Positions 11,218-22,450 of a DNA stretch of 64,000 bases are shown one piece after another. Within the stretch, counting starts at the first letter, position 1. The number at the start of each line of letters is the position of its first letter. The position numbers and the translations under genes were made by a program. Origin of the DNA: Phocoena phocoena (taxonomy: Eukaryota; Chordata; Mammalia; Artiodactyla; Phocoenidae); contig NC_089219.1 in NCBI RefSeq assembly GCF_963924675.1, forward strand, positions 153,966,288-154,030,287. Reading direction: 5' to 3'. Under the pieces are notes generated by a model. The model made no database searches and was not told where the DNA came from. It was given only the letters and a program-made list of their open reading frames with translations.

Positions 11218-14200
11218 ATGAGAGGAAAAGCCACCGGGGAAGCCCTTGCCTGTGGTCCGGAGGAGACTGCCTCTGAGTCTACAGATGTGCCCACCACAGA
11301 GCCCTCTGGAGAAGTGGCGGCACCGAAGTCTACCGGGGAAGAGCAGGCTCCCAAGCCACAGGAGCCTGCCCCTCAGGCACCTGCCCCCGCAGCCTCTAAA
11401 CCCGCACCTCCAAGTGAAGGTGACAAGAGGCGGGACAGGTGGAGGAGGGAGGCAGCCTCGGCGGAGAGTGGTGTGGGGAGAGCTTTTGGCTACGAACCTC
11501 TTTATCTCCCCCTGCTTCTCCCTCAGATGTCCCCAGTGCCCCGCTGCTGCTGGCTGTGGAGGACGTGAGTGACAGCTCGGTGACTGTGAGCTGGGAACCC
11601 CCGGAGAGGCTAGGGAAGCTGGGGCTCCAGGGCTATGTTCTGGAACTCCGCCGACAGGGAGGTGAGCTATGGGCTAAGCCCTGCATACACCCAGGGGAGG
11701 TGGGCTTAGAGGGCAGCAGGGACAAGCCCCCAGACTCTGCAGTTGGGTCAGTCCAAGGGGAGATACAGAAGGAGGGAGAGGAAGCAGTCCGCTCAAGCCA
11801 CTCACACACAGCTTCTTGCTCCGCCAACGCACCTCTGAAAGCAGGAGGATGTCCAAACGGCCTTAGGAGGCCCCCTGTCCTCCAGCTCCAGGAAGCCTCT
11901 GAGTAACAGAGATAAAAGGGTAGGTGACAGTGGGGCACTCCTCTGTGAGAAAGAAGGAGGTGCTAAGTCTCAGAGGACCCTGCTTGGGGAGGGCAAGCAG
12001 GAGGTGGAGAGCAAAAGAAGCTGAGGGGGAGGGTAAGTTGTAAGAGAGAGTGAGGAGAAATAGGGGACGGGCGGCTCTGGCCAAATTCCTCACGCCAGCA
12101 TCCTGTTATCCACCTCCATGGCAGTCAAGTTCTTCATACGTGTGGCTGCCTTTGCCCCTACCTTGCTGTGTGATTTGGCAAATGTGTCCAACCCTCTCTG
12201 GGCTCCGGGCAAACCCATCTCTGGCCACCACTCAAGGGTTCTAACATCAGGTGTCTTTGATGCCATTTGACAACAAGAAGTCAGGGAAGCAAAGGGAAAA
12301 TAAGTCCCAGAAAGGGAGGTCAGCTTCCTCAGATCATCAGCGAGAAGGGAAGCCCCACTGAGAAGGGTGCCCACAGCCACGGAGCCAGGGCTTTGCACTC
12401 TCTTCATTTCTCTCAGCCTTGGAGTGGGTGCCTGTGAATTCCCGGCCCATGATGGTGACCCAGCAGACGGTGCGGAACCTGGCTCTAGGTGACAAGTTCT
12501 TCATACGTGTGGCTGCAGTGAGCTCTGCAGGGGCTGGCCCACCAGCTGTGCTGGACCAGCCCGTCCACATCCAAAGGATCATCGGTAAATCCTGCTCCCC
12601 AGCCCTTCCCAGGCACCTTATCTAATGGACGGAGAAACTGAGGCCAATGGGTAGAGCGAACAGGGCAGTCATTTCCCCCCATCCCACACTCACGTGCACA
12701 AGCCACCTGCTATCGCCATTCTGCCTTAAGAAAATCCCAGGTTCCTCAGCGGCGAGGGGCCTCTAGAGGTCAAAGAGGCCACTTCCCTGAGTGGCCCAGC
12801 CCCCAAGCTTCCTGACCTCCAGAAGTGAGAGCTCAAGCTCCCCAGGTCACCTGCCTCAGAGTCCCAATGCTTAGAGTCATTTCGTTCTTCCTACCTAATC
12901 TTAATTCCTTCAGCGGCCACGGAAGTCCATTTTCTTCTCATTTCACATGGCCTGGGTTCCAGATAGGAGTCTTTGCTTGCCTCTTGCTGTCCCTAGTGGG
13001 AAGAAGATTAATGCCCTACGAAAGGTCCGCGAAGGTTTCTCCATCCCCAGGGGCCAGTGCTGCCCTGGGAACCTGGGAGGCCAGCTGCTGTCCCCTTGCT
13101 AAGATTTCTATTTGTAGGGTACATTAGCCTCAAGCCCTCCCAGGACCGATCAGGTTTCAGTCTGTTAATGGCAGTGAGTCATTTGGTCTGATCCAAGGTT
13201 TCTGGGGACAGCCCAGAGCCCCAGGGTGACAAGAGACATAGGCCAGCAGGTGGCCTGAGGCCTTTTTCCACCTTTCTCCTTGTTCCCCCCCTCCTCATCT
13301 TGACCCCATAATTCTGGACAAGGCCTCCAGACAGAGGGGGTTTCATGGCCACAGAAGGAGGTCAAGTTTGGATTCAAGGAAATACTTTTCAACTCTAAGG
13401 CCTGAGAGATGTGGGCACCAGGGGGTTGGGAGTGTAGAACTGTAGACTGTCACGGCTTGTCCATCCAAGCCAAGCAGGTCCAAAGGCACCCAGGACTCCC
13501 TTGAGGTCACCTAGCCTATTAGTGGCAGTCCCAGAACCTGACTCCCACACAGGCCAGTTCAGGTCTTACCAGGCAGCAGGGACTCTTTTTCTGGTGGTTT
13601 TCAAAACCAGAGGCCTTTCCCCTCCTTTGAGTCTTGGTGAGACATGGTGCCACCTGGCAACTTAATATGGACTCACCGATTCTAGCCTGGGAGTGCCAGG
13701 AAGCCCTCCTTGTTGGGGAGTGGGGTTGGTGGGCATCCTGGACCTTTCCTGAGGGCCCAGGGATCTCAGACTCTGAGAGCCTGCAGGGGCCAGGGTCCTC
13801 TACTTCAAGGCCTAACACTGGAGGAGTCCGCTAGACTCAGCGCCCTCTACTCCATTAAAATTCCTCTGGCAGGAGAGAAGGGGATTTCCTGGAGAGAAGA
13901 GGGGAGGAGGCTGTGAATAAACAGGGAGCAGCCAGCCAGGCCCCTCTCATGGGCAGGGCAGGGTGGGGACCCTGTCCAGAGTCCTCAGCTGCTCAGCTGT
14001 CCCTCCTCAGCCACCTGGAGCTGCCAAGCATTCCTGGCCCCCTGCAGCTGCCCCTGGAACATTCCACGCCTGAGACTCCCAGGGCCAAGTGCCTGCACAG
14101 CTAATCCTCAGAGACACCGTGTTCCTTCTGTCTCCTCCCTCTCTGCCCTGCATGCCACTGACCGACTGCTGCCACCTGTTTGCCACTGAGGAGCCTCAGC

Positions 14201-17200
14201 TACCACCACCCCTGCTCCCGCCCAGGGGGATAGTGGCAGGGGCTGTTGCAGCTTCCCTTGGAATGCCCGACCGTTTCAGTGGTTGCACCTGATGAGGTGA
14301 TAGTCAGGAAGGTGGTTCTCTACCGTAGCATGGGGCTGAAGTAAAATGTCTGGAAGGACTCCCCCACCGCAGACTGAAAGGTAGTGGCAGGAGTAAGAGA
14401 GAAGGAAGGGGGTAGGTCTGCTCTGGCTTCATTTAAAAAGGGAAAGATCCCAATCCTCCCATATGGCTTGGAGACAGAGCAGTGGGCAAATGGGTCTCAC
14501 AGGGGCTTCTCTGAAGGCCTGAGCTGTTCGAAGCAGAAGGGCAGAGGGACTGGGAAGACAGGGTTGCCACCCTTCCAGGCGCAGCACACGCTGCCCACCA
14601 GGGGGAGCCAGGGAGCCAGCTGGGGCCCATCTGGAGCCCAGGAATACCAGAGCAGCAGGGCAAATCCCAGCCTGGCAGGGTCAGGGCACCAAAGGAGTGC
14701 CCCGGATGCCTACCAGTTCACACCGTGGAGGTCCTGCCCTCCTGGAACCTCCTGGCTCTCAAGTCCCCAAGGGCCTCAGGGGATTTGGGTCCCTGGATCT
14801 GGGGAGTGAGCTTTGCCCTGTCCACAAGGAGGCAGCCTCAGAGCACACTCAGACCTCCTGCCCAGCCAGCAGCCTTCTCCAGTTGTCCCCCGCCCCTGCC
14901 ACAGAAGCCTCCAATCAGCAGCCCCCTGCTGTGCTAAGCCTAGCCTCTCGCTTTAATGCAGAGGCCCCCAAGATCCGCGTTCCCCGCCACCTTCGTCAGA
15001 CCTATGTCCGTCAGGTGGGAGAGATGATTAACCTGCAAATCCCCTTCCAGGTGAGTATGCCTCCTGCCCAGGATAAGAGCTTGGGTGAAATAAGGGCCCC
15101 CGTGTGAGGTGTATTAGAGGAGCCCAGGAAATGTCAGGATCCCCGTGGAGGTCTGCCTGAGACCCACCCACCAAGATGGCCTCATCCTCCCTCTGTTGTA
15201 CACATGACCCTGTTGTGATTCTCCAGCCGGTGAACAGGACAGGTGGCCCCGGGGCTGGCTGGACATCCGGAGAATGAGGCTCTAGGCAGCACCTGTGGCT
15301 CTAGCCTCTGCTGCCCCTGCTCAGAAGGGCCAATGGGGACAGCTCCCCTGGCACAGGGATCCCTGGAGCTGAGTGGGTGTGGGGGTGCTGGTGCCTTCTG
15401 CGCTCACCTTGAGGGCTCCTCCCTCCCAGGGGAATCCCAAGCCTCAGGCCTCGTGGACCCACAACGGTCACGCCCTGGACAGCCAGCGGGTGAGTGTGCG
15501 CACCGGGGACCAGGACTCCATCCTCTTCATCCGCTCAGCCCAGCGCTCCGACTCAGGCTGCTATGAGCTCACAGTACAGCTGGAAGGCCTGGAGGCCAAG
15601 GCAGCCATCGACATCCTGGTGATCGGTATGGGGCGGGGGGAGGCAGGGCTGACTTGCTGGGGACCCAGAGACCTCACCTCCTGCCCCAGAACTGATGGCC
15701 AATGGGGTCAGGCCAAGAGAGAGTGATAAGAGCCAGATCTTGGGTGGGGGGATTTTGCAGCAAGCCCAGCCCTCCCCCTCACTCTCTCTCACACTCGGGT
15801 CCTACAGATAAACCTGGATCCCCCAGCAGCATCAGGCTACTGGATGTCTGGGGCTGCAACGCTGCCCTCGAGTGGACACCACCCCAGGACACAGGCAACA
15901 CAGAGATCCTGGGCTACACGGTGCAGAAGGCAGACAAAAAGACAGGGGTGAGGCCCGCTGGAGCAGAGTAAGGGGAGGAGGAAGGTCTGACTGGGGTTGG
16001 GTTTGTGGGGAAAGAAGTGGCCTAGGTATCTGGGAAGGCCTGTCCACTAAGAGTCCACGGACTGAAGAGCTCTGGTCTGCCTACCACTAACCTGACTCCC
16101 TGTGTGGCGCTTGGCAAATCCCTTTCATCTCTGGGTTTCAGTTTCCTCCTGACGACTGCAAGGGTGGCTCTCGGAGGCCCTTCAAGCTCTAGAGCAGTGC
16201 TTCAGGAAATGTAATGTGCATATGAATTACCTGGGAATCTTGCTAAAATGCAGATCTTAATTCAGTGGGTCTGGGGTGGGGACTGAGATCCTGAACTTCT
16301 GTGAAGTTCTCAGGTGATTCTTACTTTGCAGGACCTCGGGCCACACTTTGACCAGTAAAGTTCTAGAATTCTCTGAAGACCCCAGCAAGGTCACATTCTC
16401 CCAGGGGTTCCTTCTCCCAATTTAAAGTCCCTCAGACCCAAAGCTGGATGTTTCAGCCTCCCAGGGCTGGGGCGTGGAACAAGCCCCTCTGAGGAAGAGG
16501 CCACAGTGGGAGCAGGGAGGGGTAGGGCAGGGGGGAGGTGAGGATGACAGGCCCAGGGTCCTTGCAGCAATGGTTCACAGTGCTGGAGCGCTACCACCCG
16601 ACCACCTGCACTATCTCAGACCTCATCGTGGGTAACTCTTACTCCTTCCGAGTCTTCTCGGAAAACCGGTGTGGACTCAGTGCCTCGGCGGCCGTCACCA
16701 AGGAGCTCGCCCACATCCAGAAGACAGGTGGGTCTGGGTCCAAGCCTGGAAACCAAGCTAGGCCTTGCCATGCTGACCCTTCTCCCTGTCTCTGACATTT
16801 CCTTGGTGTGTCAGCACCCTTCCCTTTGTGCTTCTCATGGGTGCCCACTTGCCAGAGATTTTGCTGCCCTCTCCACACCCGCTCCACAGCTACCCCCCCA
16901 CACACATTCACACCCGCGTGACTGTAAAGAAATGGACATGGTTGATTGATTGAAACAAACACATCGGAGCAAACCCATGCAAATGAGAAGCACCCCTTGG
17001 GAGGCTGTGCACTTATTCTAAAGATGCTGTATGGCTGCCAACATCATAACAGTCATTGGGTCTCCTGTGCAGTGTCCCAAGGGAGCTACTGTGAAGGGCA
17101 ATGTGTACGGATAGGTAGACCGGTGAGTTTGCTAAAAGCAAACTCCCGACCCTAATATAACACCACATAGATGGACAAGAGAGATACGGGTATTTACTGT

Positions 17201-18835
17201 CTCTATACAGGCACATGGCCCTCTTGAGTCAAATGTGAAATTCCAAGCCCTTTCTCCCTGTCGCCCTGTGTGCTCCAAGGCCCTCCCCAAGCCCTTTCTC
17301 CCTGTCACCCTGTCGCCCTGTGTGCTCCAAGGCCCTCCCCCGTGCAGTCTGTGCGGGCTGCAGACAGCACACATAGCCTGAACTGCACAGAATTAGGAAG
17401 AAATTTTCATTTAAAAGAAGAAAGCCAGTCACGTCTCCAAAGACAAACAGAAATGAAATGTAGGATCCCTGGGCTTTTAGTCTCCACCCTCAGCCAAGAT
17501 CATCTCATCTGTTTGGTTTTGCTGCCCACTCCCCTCTCTCCTCTCCTCTGTGACTCACCCAGCTGTCGTTTCGGCTTTCCTCTGCCTCTTTGAGACGTTC
17601 TGCCTCTAAGCTCCGGCATGTTGGCTGTGCCTGGCTTCCCAAAGACCCCAGGAGCCTAGGGTCCTGCCATGGGGTTCCAGAGGAGGAGGCAGGGATGAAA
17701 TGGATTGTCTCCCGCCCTTAATTTTCCTCCAGACCACCAGCTCTCTGCTCAGAGAGCCATAGTCATCGTGTGACCTTCCATCGCTTAAGCCACAAACTCA
17801 CTACGTGATATTGGGCAAGTCCCTCATCTATGAAGGGTCTAAGTTTTCCATCTGTCAACTGGGGATGACAAATTTATCCTTGCAAAGGAATGCTGTATAG
17901 ATTAAATGGCATACCGAAGTGTAAGCTGTAGTGATCTTAAGAAAATGGATGAGGTCAGTCTTAAGAGGTCTCCTCCTGTAACCTCAAATTCACCCTACTT
18001 TCTCCCTCCAAACCAGATATTGTTGCCAAACCTAAAAGTTTTGTTGAGCGAGACTTCTCAGAAGCCCCCTCGTTCACCCAGCCCCTGGCTGACCACACCT
18101 CCACCCCTGGCTACAGCACGCAGCTCTTCTGCAGTGTCCGAGCGTCACCCAAGGTGAGGGGCAGGGCCCTGCTGTGGCCTGGGCAGGGGCACCGGGGTTG
18201 AAGAATCTTCCCAGGCATCTTTCCCTAAGCTGAGGACGGCCTTCGAGAACCTCGTCCTGGCCCACAAACTTCCCAGCTCTCCTCTGACCTTGCTTCCCCA
18301 GCCCAGGATCATCTGGATGAAAAACAAGATGGACATCCAGGGTGATCCCAAATACCGCGCCCTCTCTGAGCAAGGTGTCTGCACCCTGGAGATCCGGAAA
18401 CCCAGCCCCTTCGATTCCGGGGTCTACACCTGCAAGGCCATCAATGTGCTGGGGGAGGCGTCTGTGGACTGCCGGCTGGAGGTCAAAGGTGAGGACTTGA
18501 GAGGGGTCACTCCTTAGGAACCCTCCAATGGATGGGAGACCAGGAGAAGCCACCTCTTCTCCTGCTGGACTAGACGAGGCCGAGCGCTGAAAATCAAGGC
18601 AAGACAGGGGTAGTGAAAATCGAGGTCAGGCTGTCAGAAGGACTTTCCAAGAGGGAGGATGGCTTCACGTGGGTAAAGGAGGCGGTAGAGCCTGCCTCGT
18701 GGACAGATGGATCACTGGGGTGAGGGCATGAGACTCACTCACCCCCCCTCACCCCCAACTCGGGTCCCCAGCAGACACCCACCCCCTCCCTGAGCTCTAA
18801 CCTTCAGATCTCTCCCAGCCTCAGCCACACACTGA
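11218..18835 (+). CDS. MYBPH: MYBPH, myosin-binding protein H
   Basis: Myosin-binding protein H is a sarcomeric A-band protein of skeletal muscle that binds the myosin rod. Ten coding exons join in frame: 11218-11419, 11527-11661, 12417-12584, 14962-15050, 15430-15625, 15808-15947, 16568-16727, 18017-18153, 18302-18488 and 18819-18835. They total 1431 nt, 476 aa plus stop (human 477). The N-terminus (residues 1-68) is rich in Pro, Ala and Glu. Then follow FN3 (about 70-166), Ig (172-262), FN3 (265-360) and a C-terminal Ig (376-468) with the DSGVYTCKA signature. The order FN3-Ig-FN3-Ig is diagnostic for MYBPH and the end of MyBP-C. All introns are GT-AG with consistent phases. The start at 11218 aligns with human MTGKAT (here MRGKAT). 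The reading continues in frame upstream without an ATG that fits the family. No lesion is seen. The only close paralogue, MYBPHL, is excluded by the neighbours CHI3L1 and ADORA1. Confidence 0.95.
12126..12149 (+). repeat. Intronic copy of a 24-base piece of MYBPH exon 3
   Basis: These 24 bases in intron 2 are identical to exon 3 positions 12493-12516, which encode KFFIRVAA in the first FN3 domain. The flanks differ. No known transposon motif explains the match. Confidence 0.8.
12585..14961. other. MYBPH intron 3
   Basis: The longest early intron of MYBPH (2.4 kb). No repeat family, RNA gene or additional exon was confidently recognised. Short open frames are present but unsupported. Confidence 0.6.
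16190..16365 (+). repeat. MER5A-like hAT DNA transposon relic
   Basis: The run 'agcagtgcttcaggaaatgt', 'gtgcatatgaattacctggg', 'gggtctggggtggggactga' and a terminal 'gggccacactttgaccagta' follows the non-autonomous hAT-Charlie element MER5A. It sits in MYBPH intron 6, just after a partial MIR (about 16070-16170). Confidence 0.75.
17245..17340 (+). repeat. Local tandem duplication in MYBPH intron 7
   Basis: Two adjacent copies (17245-17288 and 17289-17340) both begin 'aagccctttctccctgtc' and end 'gctccaaggccctcccc'. The second copy has an extra internal repeat of about 8 bases built on 'ccctgtc'. It looks like a simple replication-slippage duplication. Confidence 0.85.
17730..17935 (+). repeat. 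MIR SINE
   Basis: Forward MIR with 'gatattgggcaagtccctca', 'catctgtcaactggggatga' and 'gtatagattaaatggcatac'. It ends about 80 bp before MYBPH exon 8. Confidence 0.75.
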
Positions 18836-19421
18836 AGAGCCACTGGTGGAGGCTGTGACGAGCAGGAAGGTAAATGGCTGCATGCACTCCCTCCACTGCC
18901 TCTGGGGGTGGAGGCCAGGAGCAGGGGTGGGAGTGAGAAGGGAAGGGGGCAGCCAGCTCTGGGTACAAATCTGCAGTCACAGGCAACGAACACGCACAGT
19001 CCTGGGGGTGCTCCACAGATGCTGCCGGGCAGGGTGCTGCTGGTGACGCCTGGAAGGGATGGGCATTCAGTGGAAGGGATTCAGTGGATGGTCAGAGGAC
19101 AGGATCTAGTCCTGGCTCTGAAAGACCTTAGGCCAGGGCCTTCCCTTGGACCTGTTTCCTCAGTCAGAGAAGTAGGGGCGACATCCTTGCCCTGACTGCC
19201 CTCCCCAGGTGGTTCTGAGGCCCTGGACTAGTGAGGATGTATCCTGGAGCTGCAGTGGGCAGAGCTGAGACCTGGGCTTTGGGCCCAAGGGCCTAAGGGG
19301 AAGGAGGCCTGGGAAAGGAAGAGGGGTACTGCTTTGCCCTCCCCATATCACCCCTTCAGCAGGGCACGTATAGCCCAGCTCTGCCTAACAGCAGGGGCTC
19401 ATAAAACATGTTCTCTGCTAG

Positions 19422-19660
19422 GTGCCGCAGGCCTGAGGGTTCAGGGCAGCCAGGCCCAGAATCAAGCTCCACGGAGGCCAGAGGTCCCCATCTCCATAGT
19501 GATGACTGATGGCTTTGCTCCTTGGTACCTGCCTAGCAGGCCCCAGGCCAGTCTTCCTGGATACAAGGGGCCCTGGAAAGTGCAAAGATTGGAGCGCTCC
19601 TGCAGGGAGCTGCACACTGGGCGAGAAGCACTTGAATAAAGGTGTGCAGTGATACAATGC
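19422..19660 (+). other. MYBPH: MYBPH non-coding last exon with poly(A) signal
   Basis: After the stop at 18833-18835, exon 10 reaches a GT donor at 18870 (aggaag|gtaaat). A pyrimidine-rich acceptor (ttctctgctag) ends at 19421. The following segment ends shortly after AATAAA at 19635-19640. I infer a spliced 3' UTR, as in the eleven-exon human gene. There is no transcript evidence; exon 10 would then run to 18869. Confidence 0.55.
19635..19640 (+). terminator. MYBPH: MYBPH poly(A) signal
   Basis: A canonical AATAAA is followed about 15 bases later by GT-rich sequence (ggtgtgcagtg). It is the first strong plus-strand signal after the MYBPH stop codon. Confidence 0.65.
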
Positions 19661-19990
19661 AGGGGCCTCTGTGACAGTGAGCATCATCACGATGGGGGCG
19701 GCACTGCGTCACCACGAGGTGGGTGTTGAATGTGTCACCGTGAGGGGGTCTCCACCTCTGACACCACGAGGAAGGTGCCCGTGGGAGGGGGCTCGCAGTG
19801 TCATGGGGCTTTTCCAGATGTGAGATTTTTGGGGATCTCATTTCACATGCAGAGTTTGCTACCCTAAGAGGATAACTGTAGGAAGAGACACAACCCTTCT
19901 TTGGAACCCTCCTTGCTCCAAATGCCTCCAAGTCCCCCCTCTCTTCACCTCTCCCTATCCCCCACCATTGCTTTTTCTCTGTTGAGGCTG

Positions 19991-19996
19991 TTTATT
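19991..19996 (-). terminator. ADORA1: ADORA1 poly(A) signal
   Basis: TTTATT on the plus strand is AATAAA on the minus strand, about 1.39 kb after the ADORA1 stop codon. The distance fits the 3' UTR length I recall for the mammalian gene. Other weaker hexamers exist, so this is a positional choice. Confidence 0.5.
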
Positions 19997-21148
19997 GCCC
20001 TCAGACGGTGGTGGGGTACGTTCTCCATGAGGGTTCACAGTCTTTTATTAGTCAAGTGGCCCGCCCTGGGAGCCAGGGGATATCCCACCTCTGAGAGAGG
20101 GAAGGGCCTGGAATCATGTCTGGAGTTGCTATTCACACTTAGAACCTGGCCCCTCATTCTTCTGTATAAGGAGCTTTGGGCTTGGCCAGGAGTAGACCCT
20201 TCCCCAAGGGTTTAGGCTAAAGGCCTAGACCCTGCAACAGAGCCTCAAAGCCCATGAACACTGTGCTAACTGTCAGGGGTACTGAGGGTACCTAAATTCT
20301 GGTAAGACCTTCCCGCCCATACACCCAGGAGGGTAGTCTCCTCTGGCCTGACCACCCTGTCACACTTCATCCCAGCATGACCACAGCAGCCCACCTTCCC
20401 TTCTTCATCCACTCCCCAGGCAGGCAGAATGCTCCCAAGAGCTGGCATGTCTGGGGCTCTCCTCTCCATCTGGCTCAGAAGCAACAGAGATGGGTGTCAC
20501 CTAAGAGGGCTCATGCCCATCACCGAGAGCTGGTGGCCCAGAGGACAGGCAGTTACACTCCAAGTCTCCTACTTGGGAGGCTCAAGGCAAGAATGAGGGC
20601 TCAACACTGTCTCCCAGTGGCTGTTTGAGGCCCACACCTACCATTCCACATTAGCTCCAGGGAGCTCGGAGCCCCCACTCAGGTCCAAGGGCTAGGGGAG
20701 AATAAAGCAAATACTGGAAATTATTTCTGGACTCGTCCTTTCGGCCTCTCCCAAGTATAACCCTGGGATCCCCAGGGCAAAGAGAGCAGGCACCCTGGCA
20801 TGCAGCATGGCCAGGAACACAGGGTTCTGGGAGGTGGGGACTGAGGCTCCTTGCTTCCTGCCTGTCAGTGGCTCTGGCCACCTTCTGCTACAGAACAGGA
20901 GAGAAAACAAGGCCAGGACATCTAGTTTCTCCCCTTCCCTCCATCTTGGCAGGGATATTCTCCTCTCCTTAAACTTGGTCCCAGGGCTGCACCACTACCA
21001 CCTAAGACAAGCAGACTCCCCTCCCTTCCCGCCACGGGAGCTGAGCTTGCCCTCCTGGCCCACATGGCCCCATGGCAGTCTCAGTGTCCCCAAGCCCCAC
21101 TCAGCCTGATGCGCTGGGCTGCCTGTGGGTTGGTCAGGCAGGTGGGGA

Positions 21149-21170
21149 GGGTTAGGGTTAGGGTTAGGGT
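21149..21170. repeat. Short TTAGGG telomere-like repeat
   Basis: The plus strand has GGG followed by three TTAGGG units, giving four G-triplets in 21 bases. It lies within the probable ADORA1 3' UTR, whose mRNA would carry the C-rich complement. Confidence 0.9.
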
Positions 21171-21386
21171 GCTGCCGCCACTTTCCTCGTCCCCTCAGGT
21201 TACCTCGTTCTTTCCCCATGGACTGCCCTCCCAAAACTCCTCCAGGACCTCGAGGTGCAGGGCACTCACAGCCCAAAGGCCAGTAGGGAAGATTCAGGGA
21301 GACAAGGGAGACGAGCGGGACAGCAGGGAGGTGAGTACTGGGCTGAGATGCCCCAGATGTGCGCAGCTGGGGGCAGGAGGTGGAGT

Positions 21387-22026
21387 CTAGTCATCGGGTC
21401 TCTCTTCTGGAGGATCCTCATCGATGGGGGGTGCAGGTTGGCAGCGGAAGTGGTCGTTCCAAATCTTAAGGAAGGTAACCCGAAACTTCTGGATGCGGAA
21501 GGCATAGACGATGGGATTCATGGCCGAGTTACCATGTGTGAGGAAGATGGCGATGTACATGAGGAGCCTCGGCTTATGGCAGGAAGGGCAGAAGAGGGTG
21601 ACGCAGTTAAGGATGTGTAGGGGCAGCCAGCTGAGAGCAAAGAGGAAGAGGATGAGGGCCAGCGACTTGGCGATCTTCAGCTCCTTCCCATAGTACTTCT
21701 GCGGGTCGCCAGAGGATGCCGACACCTTCCTGTTGAGCTGCTTGCGGATCAGGTAGAAGACCTCCAGGTAGATGAAGACCATGAGCAGCAGTGGGGGCAG
21801 CACCCAGACAAAGAAGTTGAAGTAGACCATGTACTCCATGCTGATCACCTTCTCAAACTGACACTTGATCACGGGCTCACCTACACTGCCATTGGCCACC
21901 CAGGCCCGCTCCACCGCACTCAGGTTGTTCCAGCCGAACATAGGTGTCAAGCCCACCACAAAGGAGAGAATCCAGCAGCCAACGATGGCCACCACAGCCC
22001 TTCGGGGAGTCACCACTGTCTTGTAC
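21387..22026 (-). CDS. ADORA1: ADORA1 second coding exon (TM4-TM7 and C-terminus)
   Basis: This exon encodes residues 114-326 of the adenosine A1 receptor, a Gi/o-coupled GPCR of the plasma membrane that lowers cAMP in neurons, heart, kidney and fat. The acceptor is cccag, ending at 22027. The split Arg codon (AG|G) joins the first coding exon in frame, for 981 nt in total including the TAG at 21387-21389. Visible motifs are the extracellular-loop glycosylation site NGS near residue 159, the TM6 core SWLPLHILN (ligand-contact His and Asn), the TM7 pair Thr-His in LTHGNS, NPIVY, and FRCQPAP with the likely palmitoylated Cys. The tail ends EERPDD, as in human. Only scattered conservative changes from human are seen, and the gene looks functional. 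Confidence 0.97.
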
Positions 22027-22249
22027 CTGGGGGAGAGGAGGGCAGAGTGTGAGGCCCCCTCCTCAGTTCACCCGGCCCCTGGGGGTCTCTAAGAGGAGGC
22101 CCCTGCTCAGCCAGGGCCCAATGAGTGGGGAGGTGCATGTCTTTGGCTAGAGGGTCAAGTCTTTGGGATCTAAAATTTAGGCCAGAACTTGGCGATGCAC
22201 TGGTTCATGTCTACTGCTGAGGGTGGGAAAAAACAGAGAAGAAAATAAC

Positions 22250-22450
22250 AAATGAGTTCCTTTAGGAGTCTTACTAAAATTACCAAGGTAAAAATTGCTC
22301 ACATGTGCTTGGCACACCCCCACTGGTGACCTTATCACTGCTTCGTGACAGTTCCCATGGGGTAGAAAAGCACCAGCAGAATGAATGCCCATTTGACAGC
22401 TGAGAAAACTGAGGTTCAGAGTAGCCACGCCTTCTGCCCGAGACCACATG
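22250..22450 (-). repeat. MIR SINE
   Basis: Reverse MIR: 'cccatttgacagctgagaaa' followed by 'actgaggttcagagtagc'. It is moderately diverged. Confidence 0.7.

Larger units (their letters stand above)
19991..21386 (-). other. ADORA1: Probable ADORA1 3' UTR
   Basis: The stretch lies between the ADORA1 stop codon and the AATAAA described above, and holds no interspersed repeat that I recognise. It includes a short telomere-like run at 21149-21170 (see that entry). Confidence 0.5.

Noticed and set aside
10638..11354. 238-codon open frame on the minus strand
   Set aside because: It is GC-driven and antisense to the MYBPH promoter and first exon, with no recognisable domain.
21149..21170. Chromosome end or fusion point
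   Set aside because: Only about three TTAGGG units occur, embedded in ordinary gene sequence with genes on both sides.
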